Shown here: positions 24,466 to 37,432 of the stretch, piece by piece | Layout: every line of letters starts with the position of its first letter | How positions within the stretch are numbered: position 1 is the stretch's first letter | Source of the DNA: Tridacna crocea | Lineage: Eukaryota; Mollusca; Bivalvia; Cardiida; Cardiidae | DNA: 64,000 bases | NCBI GenBank assembly: GCA_943736015.1 | Contig: OX031060.1 | Coordinates: forward strand, 13,281,501-13,345,500 | Direction of reading: 5' to 3' | The notes under the pieces: model-generated | What the model saw: only the letters and a program-made list of their open reading frames with translations | Databases searched by the model: none | What the model was told of the DNA's origin: nothing | Program-made: the position numbers and the translations under genes

Positions 24466-24656
24466 TCAATACATGTAAATTTCGACCTCACAAAGAGTAA
24501 GAATGGTGCCCTCGTGCATTATTTTGACAGTCTGACCGACAAGGTCGTCTCTCTCACACGGTATCTCTACCGTCAGCTGTTCCCAGTTGGCTGGGCCGGG
24601 ATAAACTGCACAGACCTCGTCGTCAACGTAGACTGTGATATCTTTGAATCGCCTGG
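24466..24656 (-). CDS. EGF/fucolectin gene exon 6 (C-terminal half of fucolectin domain, stop)
   Basis: Acceptor TTTTTTTTATCAG precedes SRRFKDITVYVDDEVCAVYP. The exon continues to ILTLCEVEIYMY and TGA at 24466-24468. It supplies Arg209, the third fucose-contact position. Confidence 0.88.
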
Positions 24657-27600
24657 CTGATAAAAAAAATGAATAAAGAAATAACATTAAAAAAAGAGTA
24701 CAGGTTTAAAAAATCGAACATGTAGTTGAGAATGATTGTAGAAGACTCTTGCACAGCATGCTGTAACTGAATCAGCAGTGCCTTAACCGTTTATCACACA
24801 ATCCCGATTTTCAACACCCCCGTGAAAGAAGCCTTTTGAAAACATTGAGGGAAAAGGAGAAAATGCTGGTTACCAGTATTTTCTCCTTTTCCCACATTGT
24901 TTTCTTCCCTTCCTAAATCAAATTTCAATTCTTTAGTCACATTAATTTTGTCGTCTGCAGAGGCTTTCAATTTGGACTCGTCCAAAATTTTGTCGTTTGT
25001 TAAATAATTAGGCAAACAGTACAATTTAGGCTTAAACAGAAAGACACTAATGATAAAATGTGATTTGAGAGGTCTACAGCAAACAGTATGGATAAAATTC
25101 GAATTTCGAATCACCGTACCGTAAAACGTCGGTCAGACTTTGACAAACATTTTGGCTCAGAGCTTGATTGTAGTATAGCATATTTAAGATGACTTCATAA
25201 GCAGTCTATAAACAAGAACTGAACATAGGTAAAGAAAGGGAAACTTTATAACAACGTCTGCTTTACGGCTTTGATAGCCATCTACAAGATTACAAATCAA
25301 AGCGTTGAGAACGCTGTTGAGGTATTTTTCAAGGAAACCATTGTGTGGAATTAATGATTTGAACTAAAAGAGAAATACATGAAGTATTCAGATATTGGCT
25401 TGAAATCCAACCTGAACCTACTTGGCAAATGAATACCTTTTAATTTTGGTTAAGGGAGAGTTTTCATGACACAGTTAGGATTATTTGTGTATTAGTGGTC
25501 TCCCTTCGATCATTATGAGGAGTAAGAAGTAACGTCCCTTGACAGTAGGTTGCATGATGGATAGAAAGAAAAACCATGTGAATATGAAATTAAGTTTGTT
25601 GAAGTCTATAATTTTGAAATATCTTTGGTCGTTGAAATTTAATTTGTGACATTACTATAAATTATTTCGATCTATTAAATATTCATGCCCAATTAAATGG
25701 AACAGCGCGTAATCATGAGATAAACAAGCCATGGGATGAACTGGTTTTGGAAAGAAAAAGCCGAGGACCAAGCTATCGGTAGACAAATTATGTATCACTG
25801 CACCAAAAGAAGGCTATGAGCGAGTGAAGCTATTTTCAATAAAAAAATTAGTATTTCCACGATCGATTATATCTTATTATATCTTAACATGGCATTTCTA
25901 ATTACATATCCGAGTACTACCGAAAAACTCATTTGCCTGAGAAAAATTGAGTATAATTCGGTTTATTCCCTTCGGCTTTGCACAAAATACGATACATGGT
26001 CTTCAAAGTTCAGTACTGAACTCATGGTGGTATTGTCTTTGAGAAATACCACAAAAATTAACAAAATGTAGTATTACATGCAATGCAAGTGACTTTTCGA
26101 TAACAATAATAGAACAGAAAATTTCCACGGAAACAGACCAAAGAAGAATTTTACATACACAATCCCTCTAATCTATTTGTCACGACAATTCTACGGATGT
26201 TGTAGGATTCTTTTAAAGTGACCTTCCACCAGGGGTTTCTGTCATTTCCGTTATGATAACACCGGTTGACGTTATGACGCCCATCCTTAATGCCATTTAG
26301 CGCATACTGTGGGGCACCGCCCCAACCGGAAGTCGAAGCCTCCACACTCAAATATCCTTCCGTTAAGTCGTAGGCTACATGTGCAAGATAAAAAAAACAA
26401 AAACGCTGTCAGAGCAGTGGACATTTTAGACCCATCGACTAATTTACAAATCTTATCTAGATGTAGAGAGTAACGACGTCGAATTGGTTAAACCAGTTAC
26501 TTCAGGATATCAGACGTTGTATTACTCTCAAATTTAGACAAATCTTCAGAATAAGACTAAAAATGTTCTTAAGAATAGTCGGTGAATATGGAACCAGGGC
26601 ATGTATTAAGCAACCATTCGCATTTACAGTCTTCGCCTAGTTCTGAAATAGTTTGTAAAACTCTAAGTAACGTTTATTCGGATTGGCTAAAGCAAATACT
26701 AACCAAACTCCTTACAAAGAAGGACTAGTTTAAATAAAAAGCATTTACAGATGAAAAAATAAACGCGACACAAAAACTGAAATCTGTTTTTGAAAAGGTT
26801 AGAAAACACTGTCGGAAAGGAAGAGAACGCTGGTTGTTACCAACATTTGCTTCTTTTCCGACAATGTTCTCTACAGAAGTTTTCCTTTCAGGCCTTTAAA
26901 ACTAGTGTCAGTGTGGTAAAGGGCTACCCAATTAACCCATTACCACTCAATCCCTACTTTTGACGCCCTGAGAAAGAAGCCTTTTGAAAACACTGTATGA
27001 AAAGGAGAAAATGCTGGTAACCAGCATTTTCTCCTTTTCCCACAGTGTTTTCTATCCTTCCCAGAACAAATTTCTATTTTTCGGTCACTTTTATTTTGTC
27101 GTCTGCAAATGCTTTCAATTTGGACCAGTCCAAAATTTTCTCGTGTGGTAATGAGTTAAGCGTTGTCTTACCAGAGCTCTAGGTAAGAGAAATTGATGGA
27201 ATTCTTAATCCATTATCTCTCTTCCAAGTCCTATGTTGTGGGTACTCATTAGAATCGTCTCAATGAGACTATCCTAATGAGTACCAATAACTTAAGGTAG
27301 AGTAGAAAATTAATGACATTTTCAATTTTAAAATCAAAATCAATCCCTAACTCTTGAGCTCTGCTCTATCCTCGTAATATAAATGAGACTAGAACTGCAG
27401 TTTAGAATGGATGTTTAATAATGGTTTTCTGCCCGTAATATTGTATCAAATTCTTAACCCGAGAAAAAAAAAACGAATAATTATCTCTCTCTGTTGTAGT
27501 GCCGTCTTGATCTTTTTGTTTTGCATCTCTAGTCACATGCCCGAGTAATAAGTTTGAAGAGGTCAGCGAAATCTACTATGATATCTAATATACAACTTCC

Positions 27601-30600
27601 AACTTAATCGTTCTATAAGACTTTCTAAGCAGGAAGCAAAAGACAAGCAGATATAACAAGAAATTGCTATTTTGTTCTAGCTTACTTTTCTTGCCATTTA
27701 AAATCACTAAGTATGGTGATAGATTCTTTTTCCCCTTCAAACGTTTCTCTTCAGTAAAACTTGAAGGGCCTCTCAGAGAATTGTGAGATTTGACAATGTG
27801 TAGAAAAATTCTTTGTACAGCACGTGGATTTCCACAGATTTTCCAGGTTTACAAGGCTATTATTGTTTAAAAATCTGTGTCAAAAAAAAAAAGAAATAGG
27901 TAAAGAAATGTGACACTCACTTCTCCAATCGCAGCTTCCAGAATGGTTAGCAGGACACAGACAGGTAAAGTCATTCAACCCATCCACGCAAGTAGCGTTT
28001 ATACAGGTGTTGTTCGCGCAGTCGTCGATATCTGGATATGAACAATTGAAACCATATAGTATGTTCGAAGTAACGATTCAATCAAGTGGTTTTTGAACAT
28101 GCGTTTTTCATATAGCCCTCTCGATACCTCCGAATACGATTCAACAACCTTTATGTTACAAGAACTATGGAACGCCATAGCTGTCATATGTTGATACATT
28201 TCGAGTTGTAGTATTTAAACAAACTTTTTTTGTGTCATGAAATGCATTATCTCGTCAGCTAAGATAGTACTTTTCTCAATACATGATTTAATTTGTTTGA
28301 AATAAATGCTAAGTTGTCGACATCTATACTTATTATACCTCAACACTATCTTATAATGTTAATGGAATGAGAGATCTGCTTGCTTCTTTGCGTTGTTATG
28401 TTGAAAGACAAAGATGACTTGTCAAATTCTGTTACTGTTTGGTCGATGCGCTGTGTTATTGTGTCCAACACACGAAACTTTTTACTATGTCAATCAGACG
28501 TGTTGTTGCGTTAGCGTGGTACCAAGAGTTACATTACCATGTTGATCTGTTCATAGGCCATATTGATAGGTCAACTATTTGTTTCGTTGGGTTAAAAACA
28601 AAGGTAAATATATGTCTCCTTACTACTTCTGTTTGTGCGTAAACTATGTTGACTGGACTACTATTCAGGTCGTTGAGTTAAAAAAACACGGTTAGCTTGT
28701 CAATCAGTTGTGTCGTTATGTCTATACACCATGTTGTTGTTGTTTTGATATAACATGTTGACCGGTAGATTATTTGCGCTGTTAGGTTAAAGGTGGCCCT
28801 TCAGATTTTGCGAGCATGTTGACCGGTCGTCCCTTTGTGTTTTTAGGTTAAGAAACAAAGTTGAGTTGTCAACAGTTAGATCATTATGTCTACATGTCAT
28901 CCTATTGCGTTCAAAAGAAATGTTAACTGGTTGATTCTTTGTGTTGGTTGGTCTGTGAACAATGTCAGTTCATCAGACAGCTGTATTATGATGTCTACAC
29001 GCCAATTTATTGTCTTTATTTGACATCTTGAATGGCTGAGTCCTTGTGTTGTTGGGTTAAAAATCAAAGTTGTTATGTTTGCATGCTGCCTTATTATGTT
29101 CATTTAGCATACTCACTGGTCGACTATTTGCATTGCTGAGTTAAAAGATTGAGTTGTTGTGTCTGCGTGCTGCGTTGTTGCTGCGTTGTTGTGTTTATGA
29201 GACATGTTAATAGGTGGATTTTTGGTGTTGTATGGTTAGTATACAAAATTAACGAGTCAGATAGTTAAATTAACAAGACTTAGTCTTTACGCCATGTTAT
29301 TGTGTTCATAAGCCATGTTGCCTAGTCTAGTCTATATACCTTTGGGTTACCAAACAATTTTGGGTTCTCTAATGGTTGAATTACTATGTTCACATAGCTT
29401 TTTATTGTGTTCATTTGACATGTTGACTGATCGACTGATAGTGTTGTGTGGTCAAACAACAAAGTTAAATTATCAAAAAGATGTATTATTACGTCTACGC
29501 GCCATGTTGTTGCGTTCACTGGACAAGTTGACTGGTGGACTTTCTGTTTTGATTTGTTAAAAGCAATTCTGAGTTGTGGAATAGTTGTACTTATATGTCT
29601 ACAAAGCATGTCATCGTGTTAATAGGATATAATTATAATAACGCCGCATGCAGGCATACTAGCTTAGTTTTGTGACACAAAAACACAACTAGTGACCAAT
29701 CAATGTGTCACGTGAACACAACAACGTAGCACTTAGACATAATACCTTTATTTCTCAACCAAACAACATGAAGATCAACCAGTCAACTTAGTGTACTAAA
29801 GCAATAACACGACTTGTAGACATAATAATACAACTGTTTAACAAGCTTACACTGTTTTTAAATCCAACAAAAATAAGAATCGACCAACCAACATGTCCAA
29901 TGTAAACAGTAACGAAGGACACAGACATAATAACTTGTATTTGAACACGGCAACACAAATAGTCCACCACACAGCCTTTCCAACGGACACAATAACGTGT
30001 CGAGTAGAATTGGTGACTTGACCATTTGACCACTTAACTTTGTTTTTTAAGCCAACAACACAGAGGGTCGACATGGCAACACCTCAAATGAACACAACAA
30101 AATGTCATGTAGATATAGCAATAAAACCATTTGACCAACCAACACTGTTTTTTAACCGTCCAACACAAATTACCGACCAGTCAGCATTGCTAATTCACGC
30201 AATAACATAAGGTGTAAACATAATGATTCAACTGTATGACAAGTCACCATTCTTTTCTGACCAAACAACACAAAGAATCGACAAGTCATCATGTCTCCTT
30301 GACATAGCAACAACATATGAAGACATAATAATACAACGGTATAACCAGTCAACATTGCTTTCAACCCCATAACTTCATGTATTTAGCATACCACATGCCA
30401 GGTAGACATATTAAAATAATGGTTCGACAAAGTGAAAATTCATACCAACAAAACACCTCAAATTGCAGTAACTTATGGCAGCTATGGCGTTCCATAGAGA
30501 ACCTTTTAAACGTTTAAACGCGTGCTAAACACTCATCGGTTTCTGAATGTTTACACTGGTGCTGTATTATTTACTCAGTTGCCAACAGAAACGTACAAGG

Positions 30601-33600
30601 CTTTCGTATATCATGTTTATCATGTTTAAAAAAGTCGAAATATAAACTGAATACCACTTGTTCGTCTTTAAAATGATTGTGATATTAGAATCAAAGTGTT
30701 GAGAACGCTGAAGTGGTATTCGTCAAGGAACCCATTGTGTGAAATTGATAGTTTGAAAGAAAAAGAGACATTTTGTTCAAATACTGGCTTAAAAGTCAAC
30801 CAAATATTGGCATAAAAGTCAACCCACTAGGCCAATGAATACCTTTTCGGCTGATGGGAGAATACTCATGACAAAGTCTGGATTATTGTGTATTACTGAT
30901 GTTCCTTGGTCATTAGGAGGAATTATGAGAACGCCCTTTGACAGTAGAATGCATGATGGATAGAGAGAAAAACCATGTGCATATATCGAATAAAATTAAG
31001 TTTGTGGCTGGAAGCTATAATTTTGAAATATCTTTAGCCGTTAACATTTAATTCCCAACATTACAATAATTTTTTTCGATCTATAGATATTCATGAGCAA
31101 TTAAATAGAGTAATGTGCATTCATAGGATGAACAAGCCATGGGACGAACTGGTTTTGGAACGAAAAAGCCCAGGGTCAATAGGCAAATTTTGTATCATTG
31201 CGCCAATAAAAGGCTATGAGCGAGTGAGCTATTTTCAATCATAAATAGGTATTTCAACGATTGATAGCCTCACCCAGTGTATTTCAACATCACATATCAA
31301 ATAACATATCTGATTGCTACCGAAAAACTCATTTGCCTGAAAAAAATTGAGTTTAATTTATATTATAGGTTTATTTCCTTCGGCTTTGCACAAACTACGA
31401 CACATGGTCCTCAAAATTCAATCTTGAATTCATAGTGGTATTGTCTTCGACAAATACCACAAAAATTATCTCGTTACGATATATTTCACTAATCGATAGC
31501 ATGAAGTACCCAAAAACTACACTTACTTTTGTCACAGTATGTTCCCTCGAAGCCTGCGTTACAGATACATGTGTATCCATTGACAGCATCAGAACACGTA
31601 CCATTCACACACAGATTGGTCTCACATTCATCGATGTCTATCATTAAGATATCAATGCTAATTATACAATGAATAACAACAAAAAACTGCAATAAGAATC
31701 ACATTGGCGCTAACATGTACAGGGGTACGGATGGACGGAGCGACTATGATTTCAAAGATATTAATCATTCTCCACTAAAACTTATGTTGTGGGTACTCAT
31801 TAGAATCGTCTCATCGAGACGATTGTAATGAGTACCCACAACATAGGGTTTGAAAGAGAAATGATGGACTTAGAATACAATCACTCCCTCTTATCTGGAG
31901 CTTTGAAGCATCCGATACAGTCACTTTGAACCTGCTGTACATAACGCTCAGTTCCACCACATCTTCGCGAGCCAAGGTTACGTTCACTACGAGGATCTTA
32001 CCTTGGCGGATCGAGCCCATTTCAAGATTTCCGCGATACGCTCCCTATTGCATGTTGCTTATTATCGCCCTTTACATCATATTTCTTATGGCCAATGAAA
32101 TACCGTTTTACAAACCGCTTACGAATGCAATAATTCAACATGAAGCAATGACCACAAACGTACTTCGACATTTCATGGTCAGGTGCTGGGATGTAGTTTA
32201 GTTTAAACATATTTATTTTCCCTCAAATTTACATGGAAATGGGGTTGGGTCACAAGTTATAACAACTTAGAAATCGACCCTCCCCCTACAATATAATGAA
32301 TTTACAAGTGTTCCACAACTAATTATAATACACAAGAAAGAGATATAGAGAGAAGGAGAGACAGACAGATAGACAGACAGATAAACAGACAGACAGAGAG
32401 TCAGAACGACAGACAGACAAACATACAAACAGACAGACAGACAGAGATTTTGTCCATTTGCTCACTATAGTCAAAAGGAAAAGTCAGATCATACGACAGT
32501 ATGCTTATATCAAGTAAATCGGCCAGTTTGTTGAATATACTCCTGGACTGATACAAATAATTCTGAATTTTCTCGATCTGTTAGGGATGGTTTGCCAAAA
32601 AGAAGATCATCTACATTCAATGGATTAAGGTGCTGAATAGAGTTAAATAAGTGCAGTCTTTGGATAACAAAAAGATTGCATCTGAAAAAATAGTGTTCGG
32701 CGTCTTCAGATTCCACCGAGCACGTGCAAAGCTGACTGTTACGAAGATAATTATGAAACAAATCACTATTTACACGGCTGGGAATCACGTGACACAACAA
32801 CAACAACAATGACCGTTATTTGAAAAAATTCCCCGACTTCAGGTAAGAAAATCTTCAATAATTCCGTTAATACATGACCGATTGGAATTTGGTTTGAAGC
32901 AGAGAAGGCGGAAGGACTCCAGGGATTTGCTTGATGTGTTAGATTTTTCAAACAACACCTGATAAAAAAGTTATTGACGAGCAAACAAATTTTTTACCCT
33001 GGATGATTTGTTTGCTCGTCAATAACTTTTTTATCAGGTGTTGTTTAAAAATTCTAACACATCAAGCAAATCCCCGGAGTCCTTCCGCCTTCTCTGGTTC
33101 AAACCAAATTCCAATCGGTCACGTATTAACGGAATTATTGAAGATTTTCTTTCCTGAAGTTGGGGAATTTTTTAAAATAACGGTCATTGTTGTTGTTGTT
33201 GTGTCACGTGATTCCCCGCCGTGATTTAGTTCACTGCATTTATTCCTAATCCGGGCATGCATAACTGATAAGAAACGATTGCCTTCAAGGTAATAGGCGG
33301 GGACAGGGGTTATTGGGAACCTACTTGAAATTAATTTTTTAAAAGTCGAAAACGAATAAACATTTTTCTGGTTTTCATTTAAATTGTTCCAAATATATAT
33401 TGAAGAAGGGATACAAGATTTTTGAGAAATTGTAGTGCGAGTAGATATGTTTCTTAAATCAGTAATGTTTCTAAGAGCATATTGCGTTGTGTCTGCTATA
33501 AGTGGCGGAATCAAGTCTGCAATGTATTCGGGAACCATCTGATGGGTTGCTTTATACATAAAAAACATTTTTTGGGTTTCCCGCCTATCTTTCAAAGATT

Positions 33601-36600
33601 GCCATCCACATTCTAAGAACAAGTTTTCTAAGGAAACAGAACGGGTGAGACCAGTTACAATTCTGGCAGCTTCGTTTTGAATTTTTTGTAGAGAATTTGC
33701 ACAGGAATCAGAACAACCATCCCAAACAATTGACGCGTATTCTAGTAATGGTGCTACATAAGACAAATAAATTTGGTTTAATGATTTCCTATTCAGTGTA
33801 AATTTCAGCTTTCTCATAATTCCAAGTACTTTAGAAGAAGATTTTAAAATAGTATCAATATGTGCGCTCCATTGACCATTTAGGCTAAAAGTTATCCCTA
33901 AGTGCTTATGATTTTCAACAAAGGTAACATTGGTGTTTTGGAATATTAGCTTAGGTAGTTCGTCAACTTTTTTCAAAGAGAAAAGGATAGCTTCGGTCTT
34001 TTGTGGATTAAATGTTACGAGCCATTGTTTTGCCCATGAAGATATTAGATTGAGGTCATGGTTTATTATACCTTCGATATCACTGATGGATGATGCTGAA
34101 TAATAAAAGGAACTATCATCTGCAAATAGCCTGCTGGGATGTAGCCTAAAACCTCTGATAATTGATTGGTCACACTGAATTTTTTGTAAATATTGTTCGT
34201 CTGTGTATTTTTCGGTAATAAATCATTACAGATCCTGCACATATCCACGGAGGTTTTCATGTTTAGATCTACCTTCTATTTTTATCCGAAAGTTCGCGAC
34301 CTTATTCTATTTTTTATCAAAGATGAAATGCTACAAGCGATTTGATTTCGTGCAGTTAGAGCTAGCTGCAACCAATGAAAATGCGTATCGGGGGAACGTC
34401 GAAATCCAGCTCGATCCGCCAAGGGTAGCGTAACGTAGTGGATCGTCACCCTTGGCTTGCGAAGATGAGTTCTACCAGTACATGGAGAAAAATGTTTGAC
34501 GCAACACAATCCACAGCACTATTAGGACTTTTTGAGGCATGTCCCAAATGTCTTTTGCTGAAGTGAGGTCTTGCGATCTGGTAAGTCATGGTTATCGACC
34601 AGTTGTATGTATACACTGACAGTCTGGTATTTCTGGACATTGTGATGATAAAAACCTGACATAGTGAATGATGGGTGACGTGGGGCTCTGCCAGAACCAC
34701 GAATCTAAATGGAATGTCCGAACATGTCTGGGACATATTTCAGAGGTCTTTACGTCGTCACAAGTACTGCAAAGAACTATCAAGGAACTAAGCATCGGAA
34801 CATAATCAAACATTCAAGTTGACAGGCTGAATCACTGAATGTTATGTCTCTGTAGTGGTGTCCACGGTTGTCCATGGACCATAAGGTCCCGAGTTCAATA
34901 ACCGGTTGTGGGGGTCAACTTTGGGATTTTTCATAGGCCCACACGATCGGCGCAAGCACTGGTGTAGTTCTCAGGAAGCAGAATCGAGAGAGATTAGTTT
35001 AAGTTGTAAGAACTTTTTTCTCAATCGATGTAGTAAGATTTTCAAGATTCACCTTTATCAAAAAGTTACACCCACAATCTAGATGAAGTATTGACGGTCT
35101 ATCAATGTGATTACATATTTTCAAAAATCAATGAATCCAAGCATTTCTTATAGACTAGTTCTATATTCTGACGCAAAGTATTCCAACAAGCGGAGATGGA
35201 AACAAAAGGCAACAGTTTAAGACCAAAACATTAGCTTTAAATAAAATTTTGAATGGCATAATTGAAATCGTTTGCATAAATGATCAGCATGGATGGATGA
35301 ATGCAATCAAAAGTGAAAGGAAGCAAGCATGTATCCATGTATGTTACCAAAGCGCCAAAAAGTTCACCTACTTGTACAACACCTTCTACCTGTGTATCCA
35401 GGGTCACAATCACAGGTATAAATTTGATCTCCGTCTACACAATTCCCGTGAGTACATGGGTTCAAGTAGCATTCGTTCGTGTCTACAAAGAAACGTTTTT
35501 TTTTTTCCCTAATCTTTGAGCTCCAAATACATAAAGGGAATATTCGGGGTTTCCTTCGGTGAAAGAACGAAATCTATTTCAGCTAATGAACAGCATTTAA
35601 TTGTACGGCCATATACAACTAATTTATCGTACTGCAAAGTTTTGCCATTCCAATGCGATTTCAGAGAAATTTCTCATTTATGTTCGAGTTCATGAAGTGA
35701 GTACGCTGACGACATCTATTCCGAGTTCCCCAATTCAATAAAAACTGACGTCACTGAGAACCTACGTCACCGAAACCTTGGTAAAACGTGCAGATTGGTG
35801 GATGGGCTTGGTGATGTCACTGCGGTAGAAATTTCTCTTATTTTTTATTCAATCGTGGATTTAAAAACCTTCAAGGTAAGTAACTGTGTTTTTTAATCAC
35901 CTGTTTTCATAAAGTAAAAAAACTATTATCTAGATCTAGTTACCACAAACGACAATTTATTTATCCTTTTAACGTTACAATGAATGAGTTTTAATAATAC
36001 TTCACAACTTGCTTACCTGACGAATGGATAGCTCGTTTTAACCCCGTGTAATTGTTTCATATAATGGCAAGGAACGATAATTTTGTAAAATCTAACTAGA
36101 TCTATATTCATTTATTTTCAAAAATTATTCATTATTCTGGTGAAAGCTGCTTGTTATCTTTGTCTTGCTAGCGGCTCGTATCGGTCGAAGCCGCCATTTG
36201 GGATGTTGTGTTGAAAATGTACTCATGTATACGGGGGCCTTCAAAAGGGAAACTGCACGTAAAAGGGAAACTGCACGTACGTGAATTTTTCCAGTGTACA
36301 TAGTTTGTATTTAATGAACATACTTATCCAATCAGATCGCGAAAAATTTATTTGCAGTCTAATAAAATCGGTACTGCTTTCACAAATGGCGCAGCCACGA
36401 GTGAAAATCTGACCGATAGTGTCCACAAGATGAGAAAAAATTCGATCTTTCACCAAATTCAAGACAAATATTCGATTTATTTCATGCTGCTTACCAAATG
36501 TTGGTAATTTCGTCAAAATCTAGTGCAAAAGATTTTCGGTAATTACTATGTGGCGCGCCTCCACATAAAAATGTATTGCAATATAACCTTATTTACCCAG

Positions 36601-37380
36601 TACCACACAATCCCTACTTTTGACGCCCTGAGAAAGAAGCCTTTTGAAAACACTGTAGGAAAAGGAGAAAATGCTGGTAACCAGCATTTTCTCCTTTTCC
36701 CACAGTGTTTTCTAACCTTCCCAGAACAAATTTCAATTTTTCAGGCACCTTTATTTTGTCGTCTGCAAATGCTTTGAATTTGGACCAGTCTAGAATTTTA
36801 TCGTGTGGTAAAGAGTTAAGCGTGAGAAATGTCGGGTAAACTTTGAGTCAATTACGTCATATATTTCCCTCTGAAGAATGGCACAAGCTGTTTACCTACG
36901 TAACTTGTGCACGGGAACTAGATCTAGATTTCTGCGTTCACTTGCAGAGTTAGAAAATAAGAAATCGATAGTTTTCACTGGGTTGTAACCTTAAAACGTT
37001 TTCCTTGCGTTTCTCTTGCCATTGTCTCGTAAATTATTTTACCTAAGCCACTGCCAGCTTTCCTTCATGACCATCATCGAAAAGTGCCAGTTGTCAGAAA
37101 CACTCTAAGTACGTACTGCATGTTATGGAGAGGTGAGATGTCAGATCGGCTAAATGTTGAAAGAATATTGCAGAGTATGGGATCCATTACATTTTCTCTG
37201 ATGTCTGTTCTTCATTTCGTACATCATTTGCATTTAAAACAAGTGCTCAAAGAGACCATTATTTATTATTTTGCCCCTTCAGAAGTAAGATAGTTTGATA
37301 AAGCATTTAATCAAATAACTTGTACAGTTTTATCTCATGGGTTATGCATTATACTTCTTCAACTAGGAAATCGTGACATC

Positions 37381-37432
<52 letters not shown>

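Larger units (their letters stand above)
32203..34220 (-). mobile_element. 5'-truncated non-LTR retrotransposon (LINE), broken by a foldback element
   Basis: It lies in intron 2 of the EGF/fucolectin gene in the same orientation. It carries the end of a reverse transcriptase and its C-terminal region, then a non-coding tail with AATAAATATGTTTAAA near 32203 and a CAGA-type microsatellite at 32344-32450. The 5' end near 34220 runs into sequence that is not RT, so the copy is truncated or rearranged. Confidence 0.8.

Noticed and set aside
24382-24660. 92-codon plus-strand ORF
   Set aside because: It is antisense to the terminal fucolectin exon, whose minus-strand frame is homologous and correctly spliced.
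29788-30074. Membrane-like ORFs on the minus strand
   Set aside because: They are frames through the T/G-rich tandem units of the 28.2-30.5 kb foldback.
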